Shown: positions 1 through 10,128 of the stretch, piece after piece
Layout: each line of letters begins with the position of its first letter
Numbering within the stretch: position 1 is the first letter of the stretch
Source: Anaerosolibacter carboniphilus
GTDB taxonomy: Bacteria > Bacillota > Clostridia > Peptostreptococcales > Thermotaleaceae
Reading direction: 5' to 3'
DNA length: 64,000 bases
NCBI RefSeq assembly: GCF_014205875.1
Contig: NZ_JACHEN010000015.1
Location: 56,594 to 120,593, forward strand
Notes under the pieces: generated by a model
What the model was told of the DNA's origin: nothing
Database searches by the model: none
What the model saw: only the letters and a program-made list of their open reading frames with translations
Position numbers and translations under genes: made by a program

Positions 1-467
1 CTGCCCTTGGTATATACTATATTGTTTTTTTTATGTTTCACATTAACTTCATCATGTCTAGCAATTATCCTATGCTCTTGTGGTTGGTATTTATTACTGC
101 TTTTGCCACTGATACATTTGCATACTTTACGGGTGTGTTTATTGGCAAAACAAAGTTGTGTCCTGATATAAGTCCCAAAAAGACGATTGAAGGATCTGTG
201 GGTGGCGTTTTAGGATGTATGGTTATCAGTGGAATTTTTGCGAGCATCGTAGTGCCACAAATGCTAATCCATTGTTTGATTTTAGGATTCTTTGGCAGTA
301 TTGTAGCTCAGCTGGGTGATCTTACAGCTTCGATGTTTAAAAGATATGTAGGAATCAAAGATTATGGAAAAATAATGCCTGGACACGGAGGCGTTTTAGA
401 TAGATTTGATAGTATACTTTTTACAGCACCATTCGTATACTATTACATTATTTTGGTGATCAAATAA
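1..467 (+). CDS. cdsA: Phosphatidate cytidylyltransferase, C-terminal part (left edge of window)
   Basis: Makes CDP-diacylglycerol from phosphatidate and CTP, the precursor of phosphatidylglycerol; an integral membrane enzyme. The frame is open from base 3, so the start lies left of the window and about 155 C-terminal residues are present. Several hydrophobic segments are followed by the CdsA signature, an SxxKR element then KDxxxxxPGHGGxxDRxDS near the C-terminus, seen here as KDYGKIMPGHGGVLDRFDS. It is followed by a terminator hairpin and then dxr, the usual clostridial order (uppS-cdsA-dxr-rseP-ispG). The family call is firm; only the N-terminus is unseen. Confidence 0.95.
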   Translation, partial: ALGIYYIVFFMFHINFIMSSNYPMLLWLVFITAFATDTFAYFTGVFIGKTKLCPDISPKKTIEGSVGGVLGCMVISGIFASIVVPQMLIHCLILGFFGSIVAQLGDLTASMFKRYVGIKDYGKIMPGHGGVLDRFDSILFTAPFVYYYIILVIK

Positions 468-479
468 TTTTAAATGTGT

Positions 480-505
480 AAAAGGCAAAGTATGCCTTTT
501 TGCTT
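480..505 (+). terminator. Hairpin terminator after cdsA
   Basis: Inverted repeat AAAAGGCA/TGCCTTTT with a 5-nt loop followed by a T-rich run. It lies between cdsA and dxr; read-through into dxr is possible because the gap is only 75 bp. Confidence 0.6.
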
Positions 506-542
506 TTTAAAATGACTTAAACAGTGTCGAAAGGATGATTGT

Positions 543-1691
543 ATGAAGAAAATTAGTATCTTAGGGTCAACTGGATCTATTGGAAAACAGACAATTGATG
601 TGGTTAGAAACAACAAGAACGAATTTCATATATTTGGACTAAGTGGTAACAATAATATTGATGAATTGGAGCAGCAAATTCGAGAATTTAATCCCATGGT
701 AGCTGCCGTTATGGAAGATACGAAAGCATTAGAGTTATCTAGAAGGCTGGGAAAATGTAAAACTGAAATATTAACGGGCATGGAAGGACTTATTGCCGTA
801 GCAACCTTGCCAAATATTGATACCGTATTAACTGCTGTGGTTGGAATGATTGGATTACTTCCTACAATGAAGGCAATTGAAGCGAAAAAGAATATTGCCT
901 TAGCCAATAAAGAAACTTTGGTTACAGCAGGGGAAATTGTTATGAAACAAGCTCAGATTCAGGGCGTAAAAATTATCCCTGTAGATAGTGAACATAGTGC
1001 AATCTTTCAATGTATACAGGGCTACAAAACGGAAGATATTAGAAGGATCATTTTAACAGCTTCTGGAGGACCGTTTAGGGAGCATTCACTAGAACAACTG
1101 CAACAAGTTACTGTTGAGGAAGCCCTAAGGCATCCTAAATGGAATATGGGAAAGAAAATTACTATAGACTCAGCTACTCTCATGAATAAAGGTCTTGAGG
1201 TAATAGAAGCAAGATGGTTATTTGACATACCTATAGATCAAATCGAGGTAGTAGTTCATCCTCAAAGTATTATCCATTCTCTTGTAGAATATAAGGATAG
1301 CTCTATTCTTGCCCAGCTTGGTTGTCCTGATATGCGTGTACCGATTCAATATGCGTTAACATATCCTAAGCGTATTGAGAATAATTATGAGAAGATGGAT
1401 TTTTATCGATTGGGTAATTTAAGCTTTGAAAAACCAAACTTAGAAAAGTTTCCGTCCCTTAGATTAGCTTATGACTCGCTAAAGGCTGGAGGAAGTATGC
1501 CTACAGTTTTAAATGGAGCCAACGAAGCGTTGGTAGAATTATTTTTACAGGGGAAAATTAATTTTTGCGATATACCAGCTATACTGGAAAAAATTCTTGA
1601 GAAACATACTATAGAGTATTCTCTAGACATAAATAAAATTATTGAGATTGATCTTTGGGCAAGATCATATGTTAAAAACATGATTAAATAG
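543..1691 (+). CDS. dxr: 1-deoxy-D-xylulose 5-phosphate reductoisomerase
   Basis: Second enzyme of the MEP isoprenoid pathway: converts DXP to MEP using NADPH and a divalent metal. The 382-residue length is normal. The N-terminal NADPH-binding loop GSTGSIGKQT is at residues 8-17, the active-site loop SGGPFREHS is near 178, and the conserved HPKWNMGKKITIDSATLMN stretch follows. ATG is preceded by an AAGGATGA-like ribosome site. The intramembrane protease rseP starts directly after it and ispG of the same pathway follows, so these are probably co-transcribed. Confidence 0.97.
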   Translation: MKKISILGSTGSIGKQTIDVVRNNKNEFHIFGLSGNNNIDELEQQIREFNPMVAAVMEDTKALELSRRLGKCKTEILTGMEGLIAVATLPNIDTVLTAVVGMIGLLPTMKAIEAKKNIALANKETLVTAGEIVMKQAQIQGVKIIPVDSEHSAIFQCIQGYKTEDIRRIILTASGGPFREHSLEQLQQVTVEEALRHPKWNMGKKITIDSATLMNKGLEVIEARWLFDIPIDQIEVVVHPQSIIHSLVEYKDSSILAQLGCPDMRVPIQYALTYPKRIENNYEKMDFYRLGNLSFEKPNLEKFPSLRLAYDSLKAGGSMPTVLNGANEALVELFLQGKINFCDIPAILEKILEKHTIEYSLDINKIIEIDLWARSYVKNMIK

Positions 1692-1702
1692 GTGGTGTGA
1701 AT

Positions 1703-2713
1703 ATGGGAACAATCATTGCAGCAGTATTGGTTTTTGGCCTGCTGGTTATATTTCATGAGTTGGGCCACTTTGCAGTAGCAAAGGCAGTAGGTATCAAAGT
1801 ACATGAGTTTGCCGTAGGTATGGGACCCAAGCTATTAAGCGTGAAAGGAAAGGAAACTTCTTATTCTGTTAGGGCCCTTCCCATTGGAGGATATGTTAAA
1901 ATGGAGGGGGAAGATGAAGCATCTTCTGATATAAGAAGCTTCAATAATAAGCCATTATGGGCAAGAATGTCAGTAATTTTGGCAGGTCCATTGATGAATT
2001 TTATCTTGGCCATATTACTGTTTATGATTATTTTCTATTCAATCGGGTTTCCAACTACCCAAATCGGTCAAGTTACGCCAGGGCTTCCAGCTGAATCAGC
2101 AGGAATAATTGCTGGAGATCGTATTGTTCGTATTGAAGATGAAAAAATTGATAGTTGGGATGAAATTGTTCAAATTATCAATGGAAGTAAAGATAAATCA
2201 TTGAATATTGAATTGATCGATAAAGATGGAAAGCAAAAAAATATCATCGTGAAGCCGGTTATGAATCTTGAAACAAAGCAAGCAGTAATCGGGATAACGC
2301 CTATGCTGAAAAAATCCTTCGGTCAAGCAGCCAAAGCGAGTATAGATAGAACTTCCTTTGTATTAACAGGCATGTTAGACTATATTGGAAATCTCTTTAG
2401 AGGAAAAGCATCAACGGAGGATGTGGTTGGTCCTGTGGGGATTATTCATATTGTAGGGGAAGCTGCAAAGATAGGTATATTTAATGTATTACATATCGCT
2501 GCAGTCATTAGCATTAATTTGGGTATCGTTAATTTACTTCCGATACCAGCCCTTGATGGCGGACGTTTGATTTTCTTATCTTTTGAAGGCTTGAGTGGCA
2601 AACCCTTGGATCCAGAGAAAGAAGGCTTTATACATCTGGTAGGATTCATTCTCTTGATGGCTTTAATGGTTTTCATAGTATATAAGGATATCATTCGTTT
2701 TGATATTTTTTAG
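1703..2713 (+). CDS. rseP: RIP metalloprotease RseP (site-2 protease)
   Basis: Intramembrane zinc protease that cleaves membrane-bound substrates such as anti-sigma factors and signal-peptide remnants. The zinc motif HELGH sits at residues 18-22 in the first membrane helix. One PDZ domain follows (about 110-190), and the second metal motif NLLPIPALDGGR is near residue 280, then a final helix. An in-frame GTG lies 6 bp upstream, but the AGGTGG ribosome site at about 1690 is correctly spaced only for the ATG at 1703. It lies between dxr and ispG with very short gaps, consistent with an operon. Confidence 0.95.
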   Translation: MGTIIAAVLVFGLLVIFHELGHFAVAKAVGIKVHEFAVGMGPKLLSVKGKETSYSVRALPIGGYVKMEGEDEASSDIRSFNNKPLWARMSVILAGPLMNFILAILLFMIIFYSIGFPTTQIGQVTPGLPAESAGIIAGDRIVRIEDEKIDSWDEIVQIINGSKDKSLNIELIDKDGKQKNIIVKPVMNLETKQAVIGITPMLKKSFGQAAKASIDRTSFVLTGMLDYIGNLFRGKASTEDVVGPVGIIHIVGEAAKIGIFNVLHIAAVISINLGIVNLLPIPALDGGRLIFLSFEGLSGKPLDPEKEGFIHLVGFILLMALMVFIVYKDIIRFDIF

Positions 2714-2729
2714 ATAGGTGGTCGTTTTG

Positions 2730-3785
2730 ATGTACGATAAAAGAAAAAAGACAAAAACTATACAATGTGGTAATGTTAAGATTGGTGGAGATGCACCCAT
2801 AAGCATTCAATCTATGACAAATACAGATACTCGTAATGTTCAAGCAACAGTAAAACAAATTTTAGAGCTAGAAGAGGCTGGGTGTGAAATTGTAAGAGTG
2901 GCTATTCCGGATGAAGAAGCGGCGAATGCCATAAAGCAAATAAAATCACTAATACATATTCCTCTCGTTGCAGATATACATTTTGATTATCGCTTGGCCC
3001 TGTTAGCTATTGAAAATGGCATCGATAAGCTTCGATTGAATCCTGGAAATATCGGTGATATTGATCGGGTGCGTAAGGTTGTTGAACAAGGGAAGGAAAG
3101 GAATATCCCCATTAGAATTGGAGTAAACGCTGGATCTATTGACAAAAGAATCTTTGAAAAATATGGGGAAGTAAATGCTGAGGCCCTTGTTGAAAGTGCC
3201 ATGGAGCATATTCAAATCTTAGAGCATTTAAATTTTGAAGATATGGTGATCTCTTTAAAGGCATCAGATATTAGACTCACTGTCGAAGCTTATAGATTGC
3301 TGTCGCAAAAGGTGAATTATCCCTTGCATATTGGTATTACAGAGGCGGGTACACTATGGGGTGGAACGGTCAAATCTTCTATCGGTATTGGCTCCCTTTT
3401 ATTGGACGGGCTTGGAGATACCATAAGGGTATCCTTAACTGGAGATCCAGTGGAAGAAATAAAAGTCGCAAAGGAAATATTAAAATCGTTAAGACTAAGA
3501 AGTTTTGGTGTGAATTTAATTTCTTGTCCTACTTGTGGGAGATGCCAAATCGATCTGATTCAACTGGCCAATCGCATTGAGAAAAAGCTTATGCAAGTGG
3601 ACAAGCCGATTACTGTAGCCATCATGGGTTGTGCAGTGAATGGGCCAGGAGAAGCTAGAGAGGCCGATATCGGTATCGCAGGAGGGAAATCATCAGCATT
3701 GCTCTTTAAAAAGGGAGAGATTATAAGAAAGTTGTCAGAAGATGAGATCGAGCAGGTTTTACTTGAGGAGATCGATAAATTATAA
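2730..3785 (+). CDS. ispG: 4-hydroxy-3-methylbut-2-enyl-diphosphate synthase
   Basis: Iron-sulfur enzyme of the MEP pathway that reduces MEcPP to HMBPP using flavodoxin or ferredoxin. A TIM-barrel N-terminal part is followed by the [4Fe-4S] domain, with ligands in SCPTCGRC and in [15 protein letters not shown] near the C-terminus. The 351-residue length is standard for bacteria. Upstream in-frame GTG/TTG codons exist, but the AGGTGG site at about 2716 is best placed for the ATG at 2730. Dxr, two genes upstream, belongs to the same pathway. Confidence 0.96.
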   Translation: MYDKRKKTKTIQCGNVKIGGDAPISIQSMTNTDTRNVQATVKQILELEEAGCEIVRVAIPDEEAANAIKQIKSLIHIPLVADIHFDYRLALLAIENGIDKLRLNPGNIGDIDRVRKVVEQGKERNIPIRIGVNAGSIDKRIFEKYGEVNAEALVESAMEHIQILEHLNFEDMVISLKASDIRLTVEAYRLLSQKVNYPLHIGITEAGTLWGGTVKSSIGIGSLLLDGLGDTIRVSLTGDPVEEIKVAKEILKSLRLRSFGVNLISCPTCGRCQIDLIQLANRIEKKLMQVDKPITVAIMGCAVNGPGEAREADIGIAGGKSSALLFKKGEIIRKLSEDEIEQVLLEEIDKL

Positions 3786-3828
3786 TCAATAGATTTTAAA
3801 ACGAATTCGAGTTTTGAGGGTGGTTTGG

Positions 3829-6800
3829 ATGGAAAATATGCCGAATAGTGTTTTTAGTAATTTATCAGAAGATATTCAAGCAGCCGTTGATGGAAACATT
3901 GAAAAAATTAGATATAATCAAGAGAAAAAAAGGCTAGATATTGTTGTAACACCAAAGCAAATCGTCCATAAACAGAGTTTGGATAAGCTGAAAGAAAAAA
4001 TTCATAGGAGTTTATCCTTTCTTGAAGAGATAAACTTCTTTACAGTATATAGGAATATAGGTATGGATCAAGAGAGTATTATCAGAGAGTATAAGGATAA
4101 TATTCTTTTTGAATTGAATCAAAAACTACCATCCACTTTAGCATGGATGGAAAATGCTGAATTTCAACTAGATAATGATCTTTTATACATACGTATCGAG
4201 AGCGAATTAGGGGCCGAGAGTCTAAAAGAAAAAAAAGTGGATCAATTCATTGAGAGAATTTTTTCATACGAATTTGGTATTTCTATCAAGGCGATGCTTA
4301 TCTACAAACCAGAGGAGACAATGGGAAGTAATGATGAGTATTTGAAACAAAAAGAGGAAGAAACCCAGAACTTGTTAAAAGGACTAATTCATCAGCAGGT
4401 AGAAAGAACAACTGCTCCTAAAAATACCAAAGAAAAAGGACAAAATACGGAAGGTACAATATTAGGAAAAAGAATAACTGACGGTAAAACGCCTATCTCA
4501 GAAATAACAGAAGAATCGGAGATCGCTTGTATAGAGGGGAAAATATTTAGTTTAGAAACAAGAGAACTAAAAAATAATAAGACACTGTTTACCTTATGTA
4601 TTACAGATTATACAGGATCAATTGCTGCAAAAATATTTGCCAAGAAAGAACAGACCGAGGTTTTAAATGAAACGCTATCTGTAGGAAAATACATAAAGAT
4701 TAAAGGGGAGGCAAGATATGACACCTTCTCAAGAGAATTGATTGTGATGGTAAATGATATCAACGAGGCATCTCCTTTAGTTAGAATGGATATGAGTGAG
4801 CATAAACGAATTGAATTACATGCCCATACCCAAATGAGTTCTATGGATGGTGTTTCATCAGCCTCTAGCCTAGTAAAAAGGGCTGCAAAATGGGGACATC
4901 CTGCCATTGCCATTACAGATCATGGCGTGGTTCAAGCTTTCCCAGAAGCCATGGAAGCTGGAAAAAAACATGGCGTTAAGGTGATCTATGGAGTAGAAGG
5001 ATATTTGGTAAATGATGGAGCACCTATTGTATTGAACTGCAATGATAAATCCCTAGATCAATGTTATGTTGTCTTTGATATAGAAACAACAGGTCTATCA
5101 AGCAAACACGATAAAATAACAGAAATTGGTGCTGTAAAAGTTTTCGAGGGAAAGATTGTAGATCACTTTAATATGCTAGTAAATCCAGCTAGACCAATTC
5201 CACCAAACATTGTAGAACTTACAGGAATTACTGATGAAATGGTGAAAGATCAGCCTAAAATTGAAGAAGTACTTCCTGAGTTTTTAGAATTCGTAGGGGA
5301 TAATCCTGTTGTAGCTCATAACGCAGGCTTTGATACTTCCTTTATCAAAGAAAACTGCCATGGATTAGGCATAAGTTTTGATAATCCTGTAGTGGATACA
5401 TTATCCCTGGCTAAGATACTGATGCCAAAGCTTAAGAAATATAAATTAAATGTTATCGCTGCCGAGTTAGGCGTTGAACTAAAGAACCATCATCGTGCTG
5501 TAGATGACGCTGGTGCAACTGCCGAAATTTTTATTCGATTTTTGGAACTTTTGAAACAAAAGAGCATTACGATGCTCAAAGAAATAAATGAGCTATTTGC
5601 TAAGACTGCAGATATAAAAAAAATGGATACCTATCATATCATTATTCTTGTAAAGAACTACACTGGACTAAAGAATTTGTACAAAATAATATCTGCATCC
5701 CATATGGACTATTTTTATAAGCGACCACGGATTCCTAAGTCATTGTTGACACAGATGCGAGATGGTTTAATTATTGGGACAGCATGTGAAGCCGGAGAAT
5801 TATATCGTGCCTTAACGAGTAATAAATCTAAGCGAGAGATAGACGAAATCGTTAAGTATTATGACTATTTGGAAATACAGCCCATTCGAAATAATACATT
5901 TCTAATCGATAAAGGCATTGTTAAAGATCAAGAAGAGTTAAAAGAAATCAATAGAAAAATTGTAGATCTAGGAACCGCGTTCCGCAAACCTGTGGTTGCC
6001 ACTGGTGATGTTCATTTTCTTGATCCCCATGATGAAGCCTATCGAAGAATTCTAATGGCAGGACAAGGCTTTGATGATGCAGATGAGCAGACACCTTTGT
6101 ATTTTAAGACAACCGACGAAATGCTAAAAGAATTTGAGTACTTGGGAAAGAATACAGCATTGGATGTAGTTATTAACTGTCCAAATGATATAGCGAATCA
6201 AGTCGATAGCATCATACCTATACCCGATGATACGTTTCCACCTATTATAGAAGGATCAGATGAGGACCTCAGAAGAATGTGCTATGAAAAGGCCACACGC
6301 ATTTATGGTGATCCGCTTCCAGAATTGGTACAAAAAAGGTTGGATCGAGAATTAAACTCCATCATAAGTAATGGTTATGCTGTTATGTATATCATCGCAC
6401 AGAAATTAGTTGCGAAGTCTCTACAAGACGGATATCTTGTAGGTTCAAGAGGTTCTGTTGGATCCTCCTTTGTGGCAACAATGAGTGATATTACAGAGGT
6501 AAACCCATTACCACCTCATTATGTCTGCCAGAACTGCAAGCATTCGGAATTTATAACCGATGGTTCCATTGGAAGTGGAGCGGATTTACCAGATAAAATT
6601 TGTCCAAATTGTCACAATCCTTATCTAAAAGACGGACATGATATACCTTTTGAAGTGTTCCTAGGATTCGAGGGTGATAAGGAGCCTGATATCGACTTAA
6701 ACTTTGCTGGGGAATATCAGCCTACAGCCCACAAGTATACAGAAGAGCTCTTTGGAGAAGGCTACGTGTTCAGAGCTGGGACAATAGGTACCATTGCAGA

Positions 6801-8106
6801 TAAGACAGCTTATGGATTTGTAAAAAAATATCATGAAGAAAAACAAATTTCACTGAATAATCGTGAAATCGAAAGATTAGCGAAGGGATGCACTGGGGTG
6901 AAAAGGACAACTGGACAACATCCGGGTGGTGTAATGGTTGTGCCAAATTATAAAGAAATCTATGATTTTTGTCCAATCCAATACCCTGCCAATGATGGAT
7001 CATCTGGCATCATTACTACCCACTTTGATTATCATTCAATCAGTGGTAGGCTGCTAAAATTAGATATTTTAGGTCATGACGTACCTACAATTATTAGAAT
7101 GCTTCAAGATATTACTGGGGTAGATCCTACCCAAATTCCTCTGGATGATAAGGATACAGTAAAGATATTTACAAGTCTTGAACCATTAAAAATTGTAGAC
7201 GAGGAATTTGTATGTGAAGTAGGTAGTCTGGGTATTCCTGAATTTGGAACAAAATTCGTTCGACAAATGCTAGTTGACACGCAGCCATCAACCTTTGCTG
7301 AGTTGGTTCGAATAAGTGGTCTCTCTCATGGAACCGATGTGTGGTTGAACAATGCTCAAGACCTTGTCCGACAAGGCATTGCTGAGCTGAAAGATGTTAT
7401 TTCAACAAGAGATGATATTATGAATTATCTCATATATAAAGGACTGCCACCCAAAACAGCTTTTAAAATTATGGAAAATGTAAGAAAAGGAAAAGGTCTT
7501 TCGCCAGAACACGAGGAAATTATGGCACAGAACAAAGTACCGAAGTGGTACATTGATTCATGTAATAAAATCAAGTATATGTTTCCTAAGGCCCATGCTG
7601 CTGCATATGTTATGATGTCCTTTAGAATTGCTTATTTTAAAGTACATCATCCATTGGCCTTTTATGCTACATATTTTACTACAAAAGCGGCAGATTTTGA
7701 TGCAGATTTGATTGTAAGAGGAAAAGGAAAGATAAAAAATAAGATGAAGGAATTAGAGGCATTAGGGAACGCTATGTCACAAAAGGAAAAAGACTTGTTG
7801 ACTGTACTTGAGGTGGCAAATGAGATGTATGCAAGGGATCTGCATTTTTTGCCTGTGGACATATACAAGTCCGATGCGGATCGATTTATGATTGTTGAGG
7901 ATAAGCTTTTGCCTCCATTATGTGCACTGCAAGGGGTTGGAGAGAACGCTGCGAAAAGTATATGTGAAAGCCGAAGGGACGGGGAATTCATTTCTTTGGA
8001 GGACTTAAGAACGCGGGCAAAGGTAACAAAAACAGTTGTTGAAACTTTACAGAACCATGGATGCTTGAATGGACTACCGGATACTAATCAACTATCTTTA
8101 TTTTAG
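3829..8106 (+). CDS. polC: DNA polymerase III PolC-type, replicative polymerase with built-in proofreading
   Basis: The main replicative polymerase of low-GC Gram-positive bacteria. About 1425 residues, with domains in the expected order: a PolC-specific N-terminal part, an OB-fold (about 225-320), a PHP domain (ELHAHTQMSSMDG near 330) split by a DnaQ-type 3'-5' exonuclease (FDIETTGL near 415), and the polymerase core. The core carries the Cys4 zinc element (CQNC...CPNC, about 899-935) and the palm motif PDIDLNF near 952. The ATG at 3829 follows GAGGGTGG, which is preferred over a TTG 15 bp upstream. Its placement after ispG is typical of Clostridia. Confidence 0.97.
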   Translation: MENMPNSVFSNLSEDIQAAVDGNIEKIRYNQEKKRLDIVVTPKQIVHKQSLDKLKEKIHRSLSFLEEINFFTVYRNIGMDQESIIREYKDNILFELNQKLPSTLAWMENAEFQLDNDLLYIRIESELGAESLKEKKVDQFIERIFSYEFGISIKAMLIYKPEETMGSNDEYLKQKEEETQNLLKGLIHQQVERTTAPKNTKEKGQNTEGTILGKRITDGKTPISEITEESEIACIEGKIFSLETRELKNNKTLFTLCITDYTGSIAAKIFAKKEQTEVLNETLSVGKYIKIKGEARYDTFSRELIVMVNDINEASPLVRMDMSEHKRIELHAHTQMSSMDGVSSASSLVKRAAKWGHPAIAITDHGVVQAFPEAMEAGKKHGVKVIYGVEGYLVNDGAPIVLNCNDKSLDQCYVVFDIETTGLSSKHDKITEIGAVKVFEGKIVDHFNMLVNPARPIPPNIVELTGITDEMVKDQPKIEEVLPEFLEFVGDNPVVAHNAGFDTSFIKENCHGLGISFDNPVVDTLSLAKILMPKLKKYKLNVIAAELGVELKNHHRAVDDAGATAEIFIRFLELLKQKSITMLKEINELFAKTADIKKMDTYHIIILVKNYTGLKNLYKIISASHMDYFYKRPRIPKSLLTQMRDGLIIGTACEAGELYRALTSNKSKREIDEIVKYYDYLEIQPIRNNTFLIDKGIVKDQEELKEINRKIVDLGTAFRKPVVATGDVHFLDPHDEAYRRILMAGQGFDDADEQTPLYFKTTDEMLKEFEYLGKNTALDVVINCPNDIANQVDSIIPIPDDTFPPIIEGSDEDLRRMCYEKATRIYGDPLPELVQKRLDRELNSIISNGYAVMYIIAQKLVAKSLQDGYLVGSRGSVGSSFVATMSDITEVNPLPPHYVCQNCKHSEFITDGSIGSGADLPDKICPNCHNPYLKDGHDIPFEVFLGFEGDKEPDIDLNFAGEYQPTAHKYTEELFGEGYVFRAGTIGTIADKTAYGFVKKYHEEKQISLNNREIERLAKGCTGVKRTTGQHPGGVMVVPNYKEIYDFCPIQYPANDGSSGIITTHFDYHSISGRLLKLDILGHDVPTIIRMLQDITGVDPTQIPLDDKDTVKIFTSLEPLKIVDEEFVCEVGSLGIPEFGTKFVRQMLVDTQPSTFAELVRISGLSHGTDVWLNNAQDLVRQGIAELKDVISTRDDIMNYLIYKGLPPKTAFKIMENVRKGKGLSPEHEEIMAQNKVPKWYIDSCNKIKYMFPKAHAAAYVMMSFRIAYFKVHHPLAFYATYFTTKAADFDADLIVRGKGKIKNKMKELEALGNAMSQKEKDLLTVLEVANEMYARDLHFLPVDIYKSDADRFMIVEDKLLPPLCALQGVGENAAKSICESRRDGEFISLEDLRTRAKVTKTVVETLQNHGCLNGLPDTNQLSLF

Positions 8107-8108
8107 CC

Positions 8109-8137
8109 TTGCATAACTTTTCTTTATATGCTATAAT
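8109..8137 (+). promoter_or_regulatory. Sigma-A-type promoter for the rimP-nusA-infB operon
   Basis: TTGCAT, a 17-bp spacer and TATAAT lie immediately after the polC stop codon. The predicted transcript would start near 8144, upstream of the hairpin at 8164-8189. Confidence 0.6.
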
Positions 8138-8163
8138 TTTACTGAAATAACAAGATGCGCGAA

Positions 8164-8189
8164 AAAGAGTGGGAGAAAACCCACTCTTT
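8164..8189 (+). terminator. Hairpin terminator between polC and rimP (possible attenuator)
   Basis: Perfect 10-bp stem AAAGAGTGGG/CCCACTCTTT with a 6-nt loop. The T-run is short and interrupted. It can end polC transcripts, but it also lies downstream of the promoter at 8109 and so would be in the rimP leader. Confidence 0.6.
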
Positions 8190-8294
8190 GCTATTATGCA
8201 TGTACTTTTATTAGAGAATAAAGGATGTGGAATTACGGGAGAATAAAAATAATACATTTATTTATAAATAGTTCCAGTAGAGGAGGAAAATACA

Positions 8295-8759
8295 ATGTCT
8301 AAAAAGCGAGTAGCTGATATTGTGGAAGAATTGGTGATGCCTGTAATTAAAGAAAAGAATTTAGAACTAGTTGATATAGAGTTTATTAAAGAAGGTAGAG
8401 ATCGGTTTCTAAGGGTATATATTGACCATGCGGATGGAATTACTTTGGATGATTGTCAGGCAGTGAGTGAATATTTAAGTGAGCGTCTAGATGAAGTGGA
8501 TCCCATCGAGGAAGCTTATTATTTAGAAGTATCATCAGCTGGTCTCGATAGAGAACTGAAGAAGGATTCAGATTTTGAAAAATTTAAAGGACGAATGGTT
8601 GAAGCCTATCTTTATCAAGCGGTGGACGGCAAAAAGGTAATTGAGGGCGAACTGCTTGGTTTGTTGGAAAATGCTGTAGCTATAAAAGTTAGTGAGCATG
8701 AAACACTTGAATTATCAAAGGATAAAATTGCGAAGGTAAAACTTGCTGTAATCATTTAA
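8295..8759 (+). CDS. rimP: Ribosome maturation factor RimP
   Basis: Helps 30S subunit assembly. The 154-residue length and the two-part fold (N-terminal alpha/beta, C-terminal SH3-like) match the family, as does the conserved N-terminal segment with LVDIEF and YIDHADGITLDDC. The ATG follows GAGGAGG. It is the first gene of the classic rimP-nusA-ylxR-ylxQ-infB-rbfA operon, whose order is kept exactly here. Confidence 0.95.
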   Translation: MSKKRVADIVEELVMPVIKEKNLELVDIEFIKEGRDRFLRVYIDHADGITLDDCQAVSEYLSERLDEVDPIEEAYYLEVSSAGLDRELKKDSDFEKFKGRMVEAYLYQAVDGKKVIEGELLGLLENAVAIKVSEHETLELSKDKIAKVKLAVII

Positions 8760-8778
8760 TATAGGGAGGTAATAAAAA

Positions 8779-9840
8779 GTGAATGGAGAATTTATCGAAG
8801 CTCTTGACCAGATAGAGAAGGAGAAGGGCATATCCAAGGATATTCTTATTGATGCGATTGAAGCTGCGCTCATTTCTGGCTATAAGCGTAATTATGGTTC
8901 AGCGCAAAATGTAAAGGTGTATATCAATAGGGATACTGGGGAAGTCAGAGTGTTTTCATTAAAGGATGTCGTAGATGAAGTTGAAGATGAACTATTACAT
9001 ATTAGTCTCGAGGATGCAAAAAAAATAGATAGCAATTATGAGATTGGCGATGTAATAGAGAAGGAAGTAACCCCGAAAAACTTTGGTAGAATTGCTGCTC
9101 AGACTGCGAAACAGGTAGTAGTTCAAAGGATTAGAGAAGCTGAAAGAGGTATTATATTTGATGAATTTATTAACCGTGAAAGCGAAATTGTAACAGGTAT
9201 CGTACAGAGAATTAGCAAAGGAAATGTCTTTGTAAATTTGGGAAAAACTGAAGCAATTTTAGCACCAGGAGAGCAAATTGAGGGTGAAACATATAAGCAT
9301 AATGATCGAATTAAATCGTATATCGTTGAAGTAAAGAAAACGACAAAGGGCCCTCAAATTATGGTATCTAGAACTCATCCAGGCCTAGTGAAAAGATTAT
9401 TTGAATTAGAAGTGCCTGAAATTCATGATGGTGTAGTAGAAATAAAAAGTGTAGCTAGGGAAGCCGGATCCAGATCAAAATTAGCTGTCCATTCTCATGA
9501 TATGAATGTAGATCCAGTAGGAGCTTGTGTTGGACATAAGGGTGTTAGAGTACAAGCGATTGTTGATGAACTAAAAGGAGAAAAGATAGACATTATTAAA
9601 TGGAGTGAAAATCCTGAGGAGTTTATTGCCAGTTCGTTAAGTCCATCAAAGGTGGTTAAGGTTGAAGTGAAAGATGACGAAAAATCTGCACTAGTTGTTG
9701 TACCTGATTTCCAATTATCACTTGCTATTGGCAAGGAAGGACAAAATGCTAGATTGGCAGCGAAGCTTACCGGTTGGAAAATTGACATAAAAAGTGAAAC
9801 CCAGTATAAGGAATATATCCAACAGAAGAGTAGTAGTTAG
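8779..9840 (+). CDS. nusA: Transcription termination/antitermination protein NusA
   Basis: Binds RNA polymerase and nascent RNA, promoting pausing, termination or antitermination. 353 residues: an N-terminal polymerase-binding domain, an S1 domain (about 135-200) and two KH domains, the second with AIGKEGQNARLAAKLTGWKI near the C-terminus. It lacks the acidic C-terminal repeats of enterobacteria, as is normal for Firmicutes. Translation starts with GTG 8 nt after GGGAGGT; no ATG is better placed. Confidence 0.96.
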   Translation: MNGEFIEALDQIEKEKGISKDILIDAIEAALISGYKRNYGSAQNVKVYINRDTGEVRVFSLKDVVDEVEDELLHISLEDAKKIDSNYEIGDVIEKEVTPKNFGRIAAQTAKQVVVQRIREAERGIIFDEFINRESEIVTGIVQRISKGNVFVNLGKTEAILAPGEQIEGETYKHNDRIKSYIVEVKKTTKGPQIMVSRTHPGLVKRLFELEVPEIHDGVVEIKSVAREAGSRSKLAVHSHDMNVDPVGACVGHKGVRVQAIVDELKGEKIDIIKWSENPEEFIASSLSPSKVVKVEVKDDEKSALVVVPDFQLSLAIGKEGQNARLAAKLTGWKIDIKSETQYKEYIQQKSSS

Positions 9841-9858
9841 AAAAAGGAGGTATTCCCC

Positions 9859-10128
9859 ATGAAAGCAAGAAAAATACCCGTTAGACAGTGTATTGGTTGT
9901 ATGGAGGGAAAACCCAAGAAAGAACTTATCCGCATTGTCAGAACGCCTGAAGGGGATATAAAAATTGATAAAACAGGTAAAGCAGCAGGAAGAGGGGCCT
10001 ATATATGTGACAATGTAGAGTGTTTGAATAAGGTTCAGAAAAAGAAGGCATTAAATCGCGCCTTTCAACAGGACGTTGGAGATGAGATTTATAATAAGCT
10101 TCAAGAGGAGCTAAGACAAGATGGATAA
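9859..10128 (+). CDS. ylxR: YlxR family RNA-binding protein (RnpM)
   Basis: Small basic protein of 89 residues with the family's RQCIGCMEGKPKKELIRIV opening and the GRGAYIC motif. In Bacillus and relatives it binds nucleic acid, and it has been reported to act on RNase P (name RnpM). It sits in its usual place between nusA and ylxQ and overlaps ylxQ by 8 bp, which suggests translational coupling. The ribosome site AAAAGGAGGT is strong. Confidence 0.93.
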   Translation: MKARKIPVRQCIGCMEGKPKKELIRIVRTPEGDIKIDKTGKAAGRGAYICDNVECLNKVQKKKALNRAFQQDVGDEIYNKLQEELRQDG

